A program made the translations under genes and the position numbers. Below the pieces are notes generated by a model. It was not told where the DNA came from, ran no database searches, and saw nothing but the letters and a program-made list of their open reading frames with translations. 64,000 bases of DNA from Gemmatimonadota bacterium (GTDB lineage: Bacteria > Gemmatimonadota > Gemmatimonadetes > Longimicrobiales > Gaopeijiaceae), in contig JAJDYN010000025.1 in the NCBI GenBank assembly GCA_022825135.1, forward strand, positions 99,865 to 163,864, given 5' to 3'. This document shows, piece by piece, positions 28,133 through 37,779 of the stretch. Every line of letters starts with the position of its first letter. Positions within the stretch are counted from its first letter, which is position 1.

Positions 28133-28289
28133 GGGTCCTCCTCCCACGTGACTATCGTTCCAGAGGATGAAAAAGGCAGGGCTGGCAGCCTTCGCACAAT
28201 GGGCTCGCGGCTCCAGCACAATGGCGGGTGTCCGGGATGGCGTCTGGCCGGGGTTGGATCCGGCGCGAGCCACGCTCTCCACCAGTCGG

Positions 28290-30551
28290 TCAGGGCTCGA
28301 CCTCGAAGACGAACCTCATCCCGGCCTCCAGGTGCTCCGCGATGTGGCAGTGAACCATCCACCGTCCGGGGTTGGAGAGTTCGAGCAGGATGTCGGTGGT
28401 GGTGCCGGTCGGCAGCAGCACGGTGTCCTTCCACACCAGGTTGTCGTTGGGGACGCCGTTCTGTGAGAGCACCAGGAAGCGCTGTCCGTGGATGTGCAGC
28501 GGGTGCTGCATCGCGTGGAAGGCGTTGCGGTCGTTGTGAAGCCGGATCCTGACCACGTCCCCCACCCGGAAGCGCCAGCTGATGTCCATGTTCTCGCGCC
28601 CGGTCCCGGGCTCGCGCAGGATCCAGCGCGCCTGACCGCCGTCGCTCGCCCAGTTCATGACCGGCATGGTGCCGCTCCACTCCACCGGATTGAAGTACGC
28701 CCAGTCGTAGAGCATCGACTGCTCGACCGGGCGGGGCAGCTCTTCGACTTCGAGGGTGAGGTCGAGCGCGTGGTCGACGGGGCGGTCGAAGTGCTCGCGG
28801 TAGGCGTCGATGTCGCGCGTGACATCGGTGTTCTCGCGCAGGGTCGCGAAGGCGTCCGCGTGATCGAGCGGGGCGGGTTCGGGGTCGACGACGACCCGGC
28901 CCATCACCCGCGACTCGCTGAAGAAGACGCCTTCGCGGTGACTGATGGCCTGCACCCGGTTGGAGAGCGCGAACTCCCCGGCTTCGTCGAAGCGCACCTC
29001 CACGACGTAGCGCTCGGCCGGGGAGATGACGACGCTTTCGGCCATCGCCTCCCGTTCGAACCTGCCGACGTCGGAGGCCACCACCTTGACGGGAAGCGTG
29101 CGTCCCGGGGCGTCGCGGCCCGTCCTTGAGAACGACAGGTTGAACGTGCGTGTGTTGGAGACGTTGGTGAGGAAGAAGCGCACGACCTCTCCGCGCCGGA
29201 CGCTCAGCGCGTACTCGGGCTCGCCGTTCACGAGAAGGATGTTCCCGAAGCGGCCCATCAGCGCATAGTTGCTCGTGTCCTCCCCGAAGGGCACGATGCC
29301 GTCGTCTCCCAGCAGGAGATCGTCCAGCATCAGCACCTGTTCCCGGTTCACCGGGCCGTAGTAGTCGGGGCGCGGCGAGTCCACCAGCAGGTTTCCGTAG
29401 AGGCCCATCTCCTGCTGGATGTCCTCGCGGTGATGGGGATGGTACCAGTAGATGCCGGCGTCCGGGAAATGGATCCGGTAGCGGAAGGTCTCGCCGGGCT
29501 CGACCGGGTCCTGGGTGACGCCCGGTACGCCGTCGAAGCGGTTGTCGAGGCGGATGCCGTGCCAGTGGATGGCCGTCGGCAGCGGCGTGCGGTTGGTGAA
29601 GTTGACGAAGATGGTCGCGCTCTCGGGCACCTGGATGAGCGGGCCGGGCTGCTGCCCGTTGAACGCCAGCATGACGACCGGGCGACCGCCGATGTCGCGG
29701 CGGACGAAGCCGGCTTCGAGGTCGAGCGTGCCGCCGTCGCCCAAGCTCACCAGCTGACGCGGGCGGACCGGCGGGAGGGCCTCCGGCGCCGGCGCTTCCG
29801 GCAGGTAGCCGTCCACGCGCGGCCGCAGCGCCATGATGCCCGGCAGCATCGGCAGGCCGGGGTACATGGGGGGCAGGTCCCATGCGGCTCCGTCCATGCC
29901 CGCGGCGTGGTCGCGGGACATGCCCTCGGGGGCGCGGAGCGCCTCGGGGGCCTGGGCCAGCAGGTCGTGGGCCTCCATCAGGCTGCTGGGGGAGCGGCCG
30001 CGCAGCACGAGGCGCCCTTCGCGCTCGGTGGCGTCCGCCGAAGCCTCCGCGGTGATCAGGATGAGGAACTTGTTGAATGAAATGTGGCCGAGGGGATTGC
30101 GGCCGTTCCCCACCGGCCCGAGGCGGATCACGGGATCCAGCGTGGCCGTGGTGGCCCAGGCCACGTAGGCCTCGAACGGACCCAGTTGGCCGGGGTCGGG
30201 AAGTCCGGTGATCCAGGCGGTCAGGTTGTGGACGTGATTTCCCTCGGCGGTCACCGTCACCCCGAAGGGACCGGGCACCCGGCCCAGCTCGACCACCCCC
30301 GACGCGTCCTGCCCGGCGGCGGTCGCGTGCAGGTCGAAGCAGAAGAGGTCCGTGGGCGTCTGCCCAACGGGAGAGGCTTCTCCGCCGGCGAGCCGGGCGC
30401 CGCGGGCCCCCGCGGAACAAAGGCCGGAGAGGTCGGACTGCCGGGGCGCGGGCTCCGTGCCGCATCCCGGCAGGAAGCCGGCCAGAGCCACCACGGTCAC
30501 CGCCGCCCGAATGCCGGGGGGAGTCTGTCCACGGGCTGCCGGGTCGCGCAT
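28290..30551 (-). CDS. Multicopper oxidase with extra N-terminal domain, lipoprotein
   Basis: About 753 residues; ATG at 30551. A TTG six codons upstream is possible. The signal ends in a lipobox (LPGC). Residues about 60-190 are a separate domain with segments GPFGVTVTAEG, AYVAWATTATLDPVIRLGPV, FNKFLILITAE and GRLVLRGRSPSSLMEAHDLL; the same domain is a stand-alone gene at 33797-34405. The rest is a copper oxidase with all ligand sets: HWHGIRL, WYHPHHRED, HPLHIHGQRF and HCHIAEHLEAGM (type 1 Cys with axial Met). Such enzymes couple one-electron substrate oxidation to O2 reduction. Divergent from the PhoD gene. Confidence 0.92.
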   Translation of the reverse strand: MRDPAARGQTPPGIRAAVTVVALAGFLPGCGTEPAPRQSDLSGLCSAGARGARLAGGEASPVGQTPTDLFCFDLHATAAGQDASGVVELGRVPGPFGVTVTAEGNHVHNLTAWITGLPDPGQLGPFEAYVAWATTATLDPVIRLGPVGNGRNPLGHISFNKFLILITAEASADATEREGRLVLRGRSPSSLMEAHDLLAQAPEALRAPEGMSRDHAAGMDGAAWDLPPMYPGLPMLPGIMALRPRVDGYLPEAPAPEALPPVRPRQLVSLGDGGTLDLEAGFVRRDIGGRPVVMLAFNGQQPGPLIQVPESATIFVNFTNRTPLPTAIHWHGIRLDNRFDGVPGVTQDPVEPGETFRYRIHFPDAGIYWYHPHHREDIQQEMGLYGNLLVDSPRPDYYGPVNREQVLMLDDLLLGDDGIVPFGEDTSNYALMGRFGNILLVNGEPEYALSVRRGEVVRFFLTNVSNTRTFNLSFSRTGRDAPGRTLPVKVVASDVGRFEREAMAESVVISPAERYVVEVRFDEAGEFALSNRVQAISHREGVFFSESRVMGRVVVDPEPAPLDHADAFATLRENTDVTRDIDAYREHFDRPVDHALDLTLEVEELPRPVEQSMLYDWAYFNPVEWSGTMPVMNWASDGGQARWILREPGTGRENMDISWRFRVGDVVRIRLHNDRNAFHAMQHPLHIHGQRFLVLSQNGVPNDNLVWKDTVLLPTGTTTDILLELSNPGRWMVHCHIAEHLEAGMRFVFEVEP

Positions 30552-30674
30552 CGTCTGCCATGCCTGCAAGGTGCAGTCTCAAGGTTCCGGTTTGGGTTCC
30601 CGGAGGGATGTTCCATAATATGGGTGCCCGCCGCGCACGCGAACGAAGATCGACCCAGGCCCCGGGAGACGGCC

Positions 30675-32255
30675 GTGAAGACGAGGGAAGCGCACTGGTA
30701 CGACCTGGCCGCCGCCCGCCTGTCGCGGCGCGACTTCGTGAGGATCGGCCGCGATGTGGCCGGCATCGTCGCGCTGGGCTCGCTGGGCGCCTGCCGGGGC
30801 GACCCCACGGCACAGCTGGCCGTCTCTCCGTTCCCGTCGGGGGTCGCGTCCGGCGATCCGGACGCCGGCGGGATGGTGCTGTGGACGCGCCTGTCGGGGG
30901 CGGGGATGCGCAATGCGGGTCTGGCGACCGAACCGGTCGCGGTGCGCTGGGAGGTGGCGGCCGACGAGAGCTTCTCGCGCGTCGTACGGCAGGGCACCCA
31001 GCTGGCGGTCCCCGAACTCGGCCACTCGGTCCACGTGGAGGTGGAAGGACTCGAGCCCGACCGGCCGTACTGGTATCGCTTCATGACGGGAGGCGACCAG
31101 AGCCCGGTCGGCCGCACCCGCACCCTGCCCGCGCCCGGTGCGCCCGCCGAACGGCTGCGCTTCGCCTTCGCCTCGTGTCAGAACTACGAGCACGGCTATT
31201 TCACGGCCTACCGCCACATGGCGGAGGAGGAACTGGACCTGGTCTTCCACCTCGGCGACTACATATACGAGGTGGGATACGGCGACAACCTGGTGCGCGC
31301 GCACGAGGCGGGCGAGGTGTTCACGCTCGACGACTACCGCGCACGCTATCTCCTCTACCGGTCCGACCCCGATCTGCAGGCCGCCCACGCGGCGTTCCCG
31401 TGGGCGATCACCTTCGACGACCACGAGGTGGACAACAATTGGGCGTCGGACGTGGCCGAGGACGACCAGTCTCGCGCGCAACTCCTGCTGCGGCGCACGG
31501 CCGCCTTCCAGGCCTTCTACGAGTTCATGCCGGTGCGGCGCTCGTCGATACCCAGCGGGCCCGACATTCAGGTCTACCGCCGGCTGCATTTCGGCGGACT
31601 GGCCGACTTGCACGTGCTGGACAGCCGCCAGTACCGCTCCGATCAGGCGTGCGGCGACACCAACGGGCCGCTGTGCGCGGAAGCGCTCGAACCGGGCCGC
31701 ACCATGCTGGGAGCGGAGCAGGAGGATTGGCTGTTCGCGGGCCTGGCGGAGTCGGAGAGCCGCTGGAACGTGCTGGCCAACCAGGTCATGATCGCCCGGC
31801 TGGAGGGCTCCCGGGACGGCGAACCCACCGTCTCGATGGACCGCTGGGACGGATACCCGGAGGCGCAGGACCGGCTGCTCTCCTTCCTGGACCGGACCCG
31901 GCCGGCGAACCCGGTGGTGCTCACCGGCGACATCCACAGCAACTGGGCGGCGGATCTGAAGGCGGACCCGCGCAACCCGTCGTCAAGCGTCGTGGGTGCC
32001 GAACTGGTGGGCACGTCCATCAGCTCCGGGGGAGACGGGCAGGACACGCGCCCGGGTACCGCCGACTCGCTTGCCCGCAACCCGCACATCCACTTCTTCA
32101 ACGGCCAGCGGGGCTACGTTCGCTGCGCCGCAACCCCGGATCGCCTCGTCGCGGACTACCGGATCGTCCCATACGTCACGCGCCCCGGGGCCCCCGTGGA
32201 GACGCGCGCCTCCTTCGTCGTCGAGGCCGGCCGGCCGGGGCTGCTGCCGGCGTGA
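30675..32255 (+). CDS. phoD: PhoD-like alkaline phosphatase / phosphodiesterase, Tat-exported
   Basis: A 526-residue protein from a GTG with GGGAG upstream. It opens with a Tat-type SRRDFVRIG. PhoD motifs follow: FASCQNYEHGYF, DLVFHLGDYIYE, FDDHEVDNNW and VVLTGDIHSNW, which hold the metal ligands for Fe/Ca and phosphate. The family hydrolyses phosphomonoesters and diesters in the periplasm and is often induced by phosphate limitation. Here it stands between two multicopper oxidase genes; a pst operon is 13 kb away. Confidence 0.92.
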   Translation: MKTREAHWYDLAAARLSRRDFVRIGRDVAGIVALGSLGACRGDPTAQLAVSPFPSGVASGDPDAGGMVLWTRLSGAGMRNAGLATEPVAVRWEVAADESFSRVVRQGTQLAVPELGHSVHVEVEGLEPDRPYWYRFMTGGDQSPVGRTRTLPAPGAPAERLRFAFASCQNYEHGYFTAYRHMAEEELDLVFHLGDYIYEVGYGDNLVRAHEAGEVFTLDDYRARYLLYRSDPDLQAAHAAFPWAITFDDHEVDNNWASDVAEDDQSRAQLLLRRTAAFQAFYEFMPVRRSSIPSGPDIQVYRRLHFGGLADLHVLDSRQYRSDQACGDTNGPLCAEALEPGRTMLGAEQEDWLFAGLAESESRWNVLANQVMIARLEGSRDGEPTVSMDRWDGYPEAQDRLLSFLDRTRPANPVVLTGDIHSNWAADLKADPRNPSSSVVGAELVGTSISSGGDGQDTRPGTADSLARNPHIHFFNGQRGYVRCAATPDRLVADYRIVPYVTRPGAPVETRASFVVEAGRPGLLPA

Positions 32256-32410
32256 GTCCGTTGCGAACTTGAGCTTTGGGCCACCGGCGACCCCGCCTGA
32301 GTCACAGCATCCCCAAGCCCGTGCGCGCGAGGTCCGAATCACGTTACTATGATCGGGCGGGCCCGCGAGGGTCCGGGAAACCTGTTGCCATCCTGCCGAA
32401 GGAGTTCGCC

Positions 32411-33775
32411 ATGCGAACCAGCGTCGTCCATTCGACCATCGTGAAGACCGGCGCCGCCGCTCTGGCGCTCGCTCTGGCGGTCGCGCCTGCGGCCGGCCAG
32501 TGGACGCCGATGAAGCCGGGCAGCGACAACATGGACGTGCTCGGCCACGTCCCGCTCGGCCCGCAGCTCAGCATCGCCGACATCGAACTCGAGCAGGAAA
32601 TGCACCGTCCCTACGCGTACGTCGCGCGCATGGTGTACGGCGAGGTGGGGCCCAAGGGCACCGACATCATCAACCTGGAGGATCCCGAGAAGCCGGAGGT
32701 GATCTACCGCTGGCGCATCGAGAACCAGGACCTGCACCAGCGCACCGGCGGAATGGACGTCAAGTACTTCAAGCTCGACAGCCGCTACTACGTGGTGCAG
32801 TCCCTCCAGTTCGGCCAGGGCGGCCCCAATCCCGACCTGGGCGCGGTCATCCTGGACGTCACCGGGCTTCCCGATCCCACAACCGTGCGCGAGGTGGCCC
32901 GCATCCGGGAGCCGGAAATGCCGGGGGGATTCCACAACATCTTCATCTACAAGCATTCCGACGGACGCGTGCTGCTGATCACCACGATCAGGGGACCCTT
33001 CGCCCACGTGTACGACATGGCCAAGGCCGTCGACGGAGATCCCTCCGACGCTCTCGCCGGGCGCATCCCGGTCCCGGAATCGCCCCTCGGGCAGGGCAGC
33101 GGGCGCGGATACCACGACTTCTACGCCGCGTATCATCCGGACACCGGGCAAGACCGCTTCTACGGGGGAGGAACCGGGGGCTACTACGTCTACAACATCA
33201 GCGACCTGGACAACCCGGAACTGGTGGTCACCATGACCGGCATCAGCGGCGTCCGCTCGGGCCACACCTTCACGCCCAGCCCGGACGGGCGCTACGTGAT
33301 CGCCGAGACCGAGTATCAGTACGCGCCGCTGCGCATCTTCGACCTCCAGCCCGCCCTCGAGGGCACGCAGACGAACATCAACCGGCCCATCTCGGCCTGG
33401 ACCGCCGACTGGCAGAACCTGGTGCACAACCACGAGGTGCGCTGGCCCTACGTCTTCGTCTCCGGGTATCTGGACGGCCTCCAGATCTTCAGCCTGATGG
33501 ATCCGGCCAACCCGGTCACCGTGGGCTACTACGACACCTACAGCGGCCCGCCCAACGCTCGTGATTTCCGCAATCCGGTGTTCAACGGCGCGTTCGGCGT
33601 CGACGTGCGCAACGAGGACGGGCTCATCGTGGTGAGCGACATGACCACGGGCTTCTGGACCTTCCGCATGGAGGGATTCCAGGGCTGGAACGGAGAGGAC
33701 TGGGGGATGCCCGACATCTCTAGCGTCCAGAAGTGGGACGAGACCCGCCCGCGCCCGGTGAGCCAGGAGCGGTGA
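32411..33775 (+). CDS. Exported LVIVD-repeat beta-propeller protein
   Basis: A 454-residue protein; ATG follows AAGGAG at 32400. A signal peptide ends near VAPAAGQ. The rest is a propeller with repeats of the DIINLEDPEKPEVIYRW, VILDVTGLPDPTTV, YNISDLDNPELV and FSLMDPANPVTVGYYD type, which are LVIVD repeats. It resembles selenium-binding/YncE-like beta propellers but lacks clear metal motifs. Role unknown; its position before a domain gene, a multicopper oxidase and cytochrome c suggests work in the same periplasmic system. Confidence 0.82.
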   Translation: MRTSVVHSTIVKTGAAALALALAVAPAAGQWTPMKPGSDNMDVLGHVPLGPQLSIADIELEQEMHRPYAYVARMVYGEVGPKGTDIINLEDPEKPEVIYRWRIENQDLHQRTGGMDVKYFKLDSRYYVVQSLQFGQGGPNPDLGAVILDVTGLPDPTTVREVARIREPEMPGGFHNIFIYKHSDGRVLLITTIRGPFAHVYDMAKAVDGDPSDALAGRIPVPESPLGQGSGRGYHDFYAAYHPDTGQDRFYGGGTGGYYVYNISDLDNPELVVTMTGISGVRSGHTFTPSPDGRYVIAETEYQYAPLRIFDLQPALEGTQTNINRPISAWTADWQNLVHNHEVRWPYVFVSGYLDGLQIFSLMDPANPVTVGYYDTYSGPPNARDFRNPVFNGAFGVDVRNEDGLIVVSDMTTGFWTFRMEGFQGWNGEDWGMPDISSVQKWDETRPRPVSQER

Positions 33776-33796
33776 GCCGATGATGGTGACCTGATC

Positions 33797-34405
33797 ATGG
33801 GCAAGATGCTGCTGGCGCTCGCGCTTTTCGCCGGGCTGGCTCCGGCAGGTGGAGATACGGTGCCGGGGCTTCCTCCGACCACGTGCTCCATCCCGGAAGG
33901 CATTGTCCCATGGGAGGCGAGTTGGGCTCCGCTGCCCGAATCCGCGGCCCCGGTCGACGCGCCGGCGTACTACGCCTTCCCGGTGGTGAGCACGCGCAGG
34001 CTCCCGGGCACCGGGCTCGCGGCAGGACTGGGCGAGGTGACCTTTCCCGACTCCCCGTTCGGCATCACCCTGGCGGACGACGGCAGCTACGTCCTCGACG
34101 TGTGGCTCTCGGTGGAGCGCCTGATGGCGCCCCGCGAAGGCGTCTATGTGGGATGGCTCACGACGCCGGACCTGGACCAGGTGCAGCGCATCGGTCCGCT
34201 TGCGGACGGCGGTCCGCTTCGTGGCCGGGCCCGGTGGAACAAGTTCCTGCTCGTGGTCACGCTCGAGCCCGCCGACGATCCCGAGGCCGCGATGTGGACC
34301 GGTCCGGTGGTGATGCGCGGCATGTCCCGCAGCGGCCAAATGCACACCATGGCGGGGCACGGCGCCTTCGAACAGGAGAACTGCGCCGTCTACGGCTACG
34401 ATTGA
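33797..34405 (+). CDS. Stand-alone domain protein homologous to the N-terminal domain of the neighbouring oxidase
   Basis: A 202-residue exported protein with an N-terminal signal (LLALALFAGLAPAGG). Its core, with SPFGITLADDG, VYVGWLTTPDLDQVQRIGPL, WNKFLLVVTLEP and VVMRGMSRSGQMHTMAGHG, aligns with residues about 75-185 of the oxidase at 28290-30551. The unknown domain keeps the same order of conserved segments, so the similarity is more than chance. It lies 32 bases before the second oxidase gene and in a different frame, so this is a split version of the fused protein. Function unknown; docking or electron delivery is a guess. Confidence 0.75.
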   Translation: MGKMLLALALFAGLAPAGGDTVPGLPPTTCSIPEGIVPWEASWAPLPESAAPVDAPAYYAFPVVSTRRLPGTGLAAGLGEVTFPDSPFGITLADDGSYVLDVWLSVERLMAPREGVYVGWLTTPDLDQVQRIGPLADGGPLRGRARWNKFLLVVTLEPADDPEAAMWTGPVVMRGMSRSGQMHTMAGHGAFEQENCAVYGYD

Positions 34406-34437
34406 GGCAGCCGACGCCGGTGCGCCTCCTCCACGGA

Positions 34438-36102
34438 ATGCGAGTCCTTCTCCTGGCCGCCCTGCCGGGCGCGCTCGCGGCCCAGGAGCATCAAATGATG
34501 GGCCACGGCGAGCACGGCGAGGGCGGCGGCTGGCGCATGCCGCCGATGGACATGACCATGCCCATGGTGCCCGGGCTCGAGAACGCGCTCCCGCCCGTAC
34601 GCCCGTTTCTCATCGGTGGCGGAATGGATCCCGCGATGTTCCCGGCGGCCGAACCCAGCAGGCGGGTCGTGATGGCCGACGGTGACACCCTCGACATGGA
34701 CGTGTCCGTGGTCCGGCGCACGATCGGCGGGCGCGACTACGCCATGCTCGGCTATGGCGGCCGTTATCCGGGTCCCCTCATCCAGGCCGACCGCGGCGCA
34801 CGCATCATGGTGCGGGTGACCAACCGCATTCAGCTGCCCACGACGGTCCACTGGCACGGCATACGGCTGGAGAACCGCTTCGACGGGGTGGCCGGGCTCA
34901 CCCAGGAACCCATCGCCGAAGGCGAGACCTTCACCTACGAGATCGACGTTCCGGACGCCGGCATGTTCTGGTACCATCCGCACATGCGCGAGGACATCCA
35001 GCAGGACCTGGGTCTCTACGGGAACCTGCTGGTCACGGCGCCGAACCTGGACTACTACGGTCCTTCGCACCGTGAGGAGCTGCTCGTGCTCGACGACATC
35101 CTCATCGACGAGCAGGGCCTCATCCCCTGGGGCGAGGAGGCGCCGACGCACGCCCTCATGGGACGCTTCGGCACGGTGATGCTGACCAACGGAGTCGACG
35201 ACCACCGCATCGCGGCGCGCACCGGCGAGGTGGTGCGCTTCTACCTGACCAACGTCGCCAACACCCGGACCTTCAACGTCCGCTTCGGGAACGCGCGGGT
35301 GAAGCTGGTCGCGTCCGATATCGGCAAGTTCGAACGCGAGACCTGGGTGGAAAGCGTGGTCATCGCCCCCGCCGAGCGCTACGTGGTGGACGTGCGCTTC
35401 CCGGAGTCCGGGCAGGTCGGCATCACCAACACGATCCAGGCGGTGAACCACTTCCGCGGCACCTTCTACCCGCACGAGGACACGCTCGCGGTGGTGAGCG
35501 TGAACGGTCCCGCGGTCGACGATGGGGTCACGCAGGCCTTCGGCGAACTGCGCGAAAACCGCGACGTGGCCGACGACATCGAGCCGTTCCGCGCCCTGCT
35601 GGGCAAGCCGGTGGACTACGAGTTGGTGACCACGGTCCGAGTGCGCGACCTCCCCGTGCCCATCGTGGCGTCGATGGAAGCCGACACCTTCTACGTGCCG
35701 CCGGTCGAGTGGAACGACGGCATGCCGATGATGAACTGGCTCTCGACGGGCAACCAGGTGACCTGGATCCTGCGGGAACCGGCCAGCGGGCGGGAGAACG
35801 GGGACATCGACTGGCGCTTTCGCGTGGGCGACCTGGTCAAGATCCGGGTGTTCAACGACCCCCGGTCGTTTCATCCCATGAACCATCCCATCCACATTCA
35901 CGGCCAGCGTTTCCTGGTGACCGAGCGCGACGGCATCCCCAACACGAACCTGGTGTGGAAGGACACCACCATCCTGCCGGTCGGCTCGACCATGGATCTC
36001 CTGGTGGAGATGTCCAATCCGGGATCATGGATGCTTCATTGTCACATCGCGGAGCACCTGGACGCGGGAATGATGTTCGTCTTCGAGGTTACGGAGGAAT
36101 AG
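34438..36102 (+). CDS. Multicopper oxidase, exported
   Basis: About 554 residues from ATG 34438; a GTG at 34420 (adding VRLLHG) is also possible. Signal MRVLLLAALPGALAAQ. Early Met/His-rich stretches (HQMMGHGEHGEGG, MDMTMPMVPG) could bind copper. All copper ligands are in place: HWHGIRLENRFDG, WYHPHMREDIQQDLGLYG, HPIHIHGQRF, HCHIAEHLDAGMMF. It is a paralogue of the fused oxidase at 28290-30551, sharing even DYYGP and ALMGRFG. Its stop codon overlaps the next gene's start (TAGTG). Confidence 0.92.
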   Translation: MRVLLLAALPGALAAQEHQMMGHGEHGEGGGWRMPPMDMTMPMVPGLENALPPVRPFLIGGGMDPAMFPAAEPSRRVVMADGDTLDMDVSVVRRTIGGRDYAMLGYGGRYPGPLIQADRGARIMVRVTNRIQLPTTVHWHGIRLENRFDGVAGLTQEPIAEGETFTYEIDVPDAGMFWYHPHMREDIQQDLGLYGNLLVTAPNLDYYGPSHREELLVLDDILIDEQGLIPWGEEAPTHALMGRFGTVMLTNGVDDHRIAARTGEVVRFYLTNVANTRTFNVRFGNARVKLVASDIGKFERETWVESVVIAPAERYVVDVRFPESGQVGITNTIQAVNHFRGTFYPHEDTLAVVSVNGPAVDDGVTQAFGELRENRDVADDIEPFRALLGKPVDYELVTTVRVRDLPVPIVASMEADTFYVPPVEWNDGMPMMNWLSTGNQVTWILREPASGRENGDIDWRFRVGDLVKIRVFNDPRSFHPMNHPIHIHGQRFLVTERDGIPNTNLVWKDTTILPVGSTMDLLVEMSNPGSWMLHCHIAEHLDAGMMFVFEVTEE

Positions 36103-36608
36103 TGCCGCCGATGTCATCACGCATGTCGTTCGTCATTCTGGTTCTGCTGATTCCGGGGTGTGCGGGAACTCCGGAGGCTCCGCCGGCGTCTCCTTCCCCC
36201 GAGTCCGCGGCTGTGGAAACGCCGGCTCCAGACGGCGCGCCTCTCGCCGCGGCCCCGCCCGGCGACGCATCTCCGGCTCTTGTCGCCTTCTATACGGAGG
36301 AACAGGCCCGCCGCGGGCAGCGCGCGTTTCGTCAGGTCTGTTCGGACTGCCACTACACGAGCGAGTTCAAGGGCCCGGTGTTCACGGACGTGTGGGCGCG
36401 CCGCACCGCCCGCGACCTGTACCGGGAGCTGCGCCGCACGATGCCCGACGACAACCCGGGAGGGCTGCCGCGCCAGACCTACGTGGATGTGATGGCGTAC
36501 ATCCTGGAGTTGAACGGCTATCCCGCCGGTTCCGACGAACTTCCACCCGACGATCAAGTCCTGGGCAGCTTCAGGCTGACCCCGCCGGAAGAGGATCCGG
36601 GGCGTTGA
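36102..36608 (+). CDS. Cytochrome c lipoprotein
   Basis: A 168-residue protein. I chose the GTG at 36102 because GGAGG lies 5 bases upstream and it overlaps the oxidase stop; an ATG nine bases later is possible. A signal with lipobox (LLIPGC) is followed by a Pro/Ala-rich linker and a c-type heme domain: CSDCH heme motif, axial Met in [10 protein letters not shown], and [17 protein letters not shown], typical of small periplasmic cytochromes. Most simply it donates or accepts electrons for the adjacent multicopper oxidase. Confidence 0.9.
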   Translation: MPPMSSRMSFVILVLLIPGCAGTPEAPPASPSPESAAVETPAPDGAPLAAAPPGDASPALVAFYTEEQARRGQRAFRQVCSDCHYTSEFKGPVFTDVWARRTARDLYRELRRTMPDDNPGGLPRQTYVDVMAYILELNGYPAGSDELPPDDQVLGSFRLTPPEEDPGR

Positions 36609-36705
36609 CCCGCAGTCCCATGTTTCGGTACACTTGTCGGCTGTTGGCCCTCCGCCCGGCAACGGGGGCGGCCGCACCCGGACCAGAGTTTTCGGAGCCC
36701 AGGGG

Positions 36706-36990
36706 ATGAAAGAAGGAATTCACCCGGAGTATCACCCGGTGGTGTTTCAGGACGCGTCCAACGGTTACGCGTTTCTGACCCGATCGACCGTCAAGAGCGA
36801 CAAGACCATCAAGTGGGAAGACGGCAACGAGTATCCCCTGGTCAGCCTGGAGATCTCGAGTTCGTCGCACCCGTTCTACACGGGCACGCAGCGCATGGTG
36901 GACACCGCGGGCCGCGTCGAGCGCTTCCAGCAGCGCTATGCGCGACAGATGCGCAAGAAGCCCCGCGCCGACGAGTCGGACGCGAAGTAG
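36706..36990 (+). CDS. rpmE2: 50S ribosomal protein L31 type B
   Basis: A 94-residue protein starting [20 protein letters not shown] after AGGGG, with [17 protein letters not shown] and HPFYTGTQ. The type B form lacks the CxxC zinc motif. In many bacteria the type B paralogue replaces the zinc form under zinc limitation; whether a zinc form exists in this genome is not visible. S14 at 37449 also lacks zinc cysteines. Confidence 0.95.
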   Translation: MKEGIHPEYHPVVFQDASNGYAFLTRSTVKSDKTIKWEDGNEYPLVSLEISSSSHPFYTGTQRMVDTAGRVERFQQRYARQMRKKPRADESDAK

Positions 36991-37000
36991 CCGCCCGGCG

Positions 37001-37372
37001 ATGGCAGGAGACACGATCTTCTCCCGGATCGTCCGGCGGGAGATTCCGGCCGACATCGTCTATCAGGACGACCTGGTGACCGCGTTTCGCGATATCGCGC
37101 CGGCTGCGCCCACGCATGTGCTGGTCGTGCCCAACCGGATCATCGCAAGCGCGCGCGACGTAACGGACGACGACGAGCCGGTGTTGGGCCGCATGTTTGC
37201 GGTCGCGGCGCGGATCGCAGAGGAGCAGGGTATTGCGGAGACCGGATACCGGTTGATCGTCAACTGCGGCGAGGACGGGTGCCAGGAGGTCTATCACCTC
37301 CACATGCACCTGATCGGGGGACGCCCGCTGGGGCCCATGCTCCGGGGTTTCCGGGACTCGTCCGCCCACTAG
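37001..37372 (+). CDS. HIT family nucleotide-binding protein
   Basis: A 123-residue protein with the opening [21 protein letters not shown] and the histidine triad motif HLHMHLIGG near the end. HIT proteins hydrolyse AMP-linked substrates (adenosine phosphoramidates). It follows the L31 gene by 10 bases and precedes S14, so likely transcribed with them. Confidence 0.94.
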   Translation: MAGDTIFSRIVRREIPADIVYQDDLVTAFRDIAPAAPTHVLVVPNRIIASARDVTDDDEPVLGRMFAVAARIAEEQGIAETGYRLIVNCGEDGCQEVYHLHMHLIGGRPLGPMLRGFRDSSAH

Positions 37373-37448
37373 CACTGGAGAACAACCCGAAGGGCGTACG
37401 GCTTTTCGACTCTCGCCCTGAGAGAGACGACCCAAGGAAGGCGGCAAG

Positions 37449-37754
37449 GTGGCAAAAAGAGGAAAGATCGAACAGAACCTGAAGCGCGCGAAGCTGATCG
37501 AACGTTATGCGGAGCGCCGTCGCGAGCTTCGGCGGATCATCGCCGACCCCGACAGGTCGACGGAGGAGAAGCGCGAAGCCCAGTGGGCGCTGCGGAAGCT
37601 GCCGCGCGATTCCAGCCCGACCCGGTATCGGAACCGCTGCGGCACCTCGGGGCGGCCCCGCGGCCATATCCAGAAGTTCGGCCTCTCCCGCATCGCATTC
37701 CGCGAGTGGTCCCTGGAGGGGAAGATCCCCGGGGTCCGCAAGTCCAGCTGGTAG
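37449..37754 (+). CDS. rpsN: 30S ribosomal protein S14, zinc-independent type
   Basis: A 101-residue protein from a GTG with GGAAGG upstream. It begins [20 protein letters not shown] and has [20 protein letters not shown] and [18 protein letters not shown]. The long, zinc-free (C-minus) form lacks the CxxC pairs. It lies outside the main ribosomal operon, beside type B L31. Confidence 0.95.
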   Translation: MAKRGKIEQNLKRAKLIERYAERRRELRRIIADPDRSTEEKREAQWALRKLPRDSSPTRYRNRCGTSGRPRGHIQKFGLSRIAFREWSLEGKIPGVRKSSW

Positions 37755-37779
37755 CGCCCGGCCGGGGCGCTCCGCGGCG

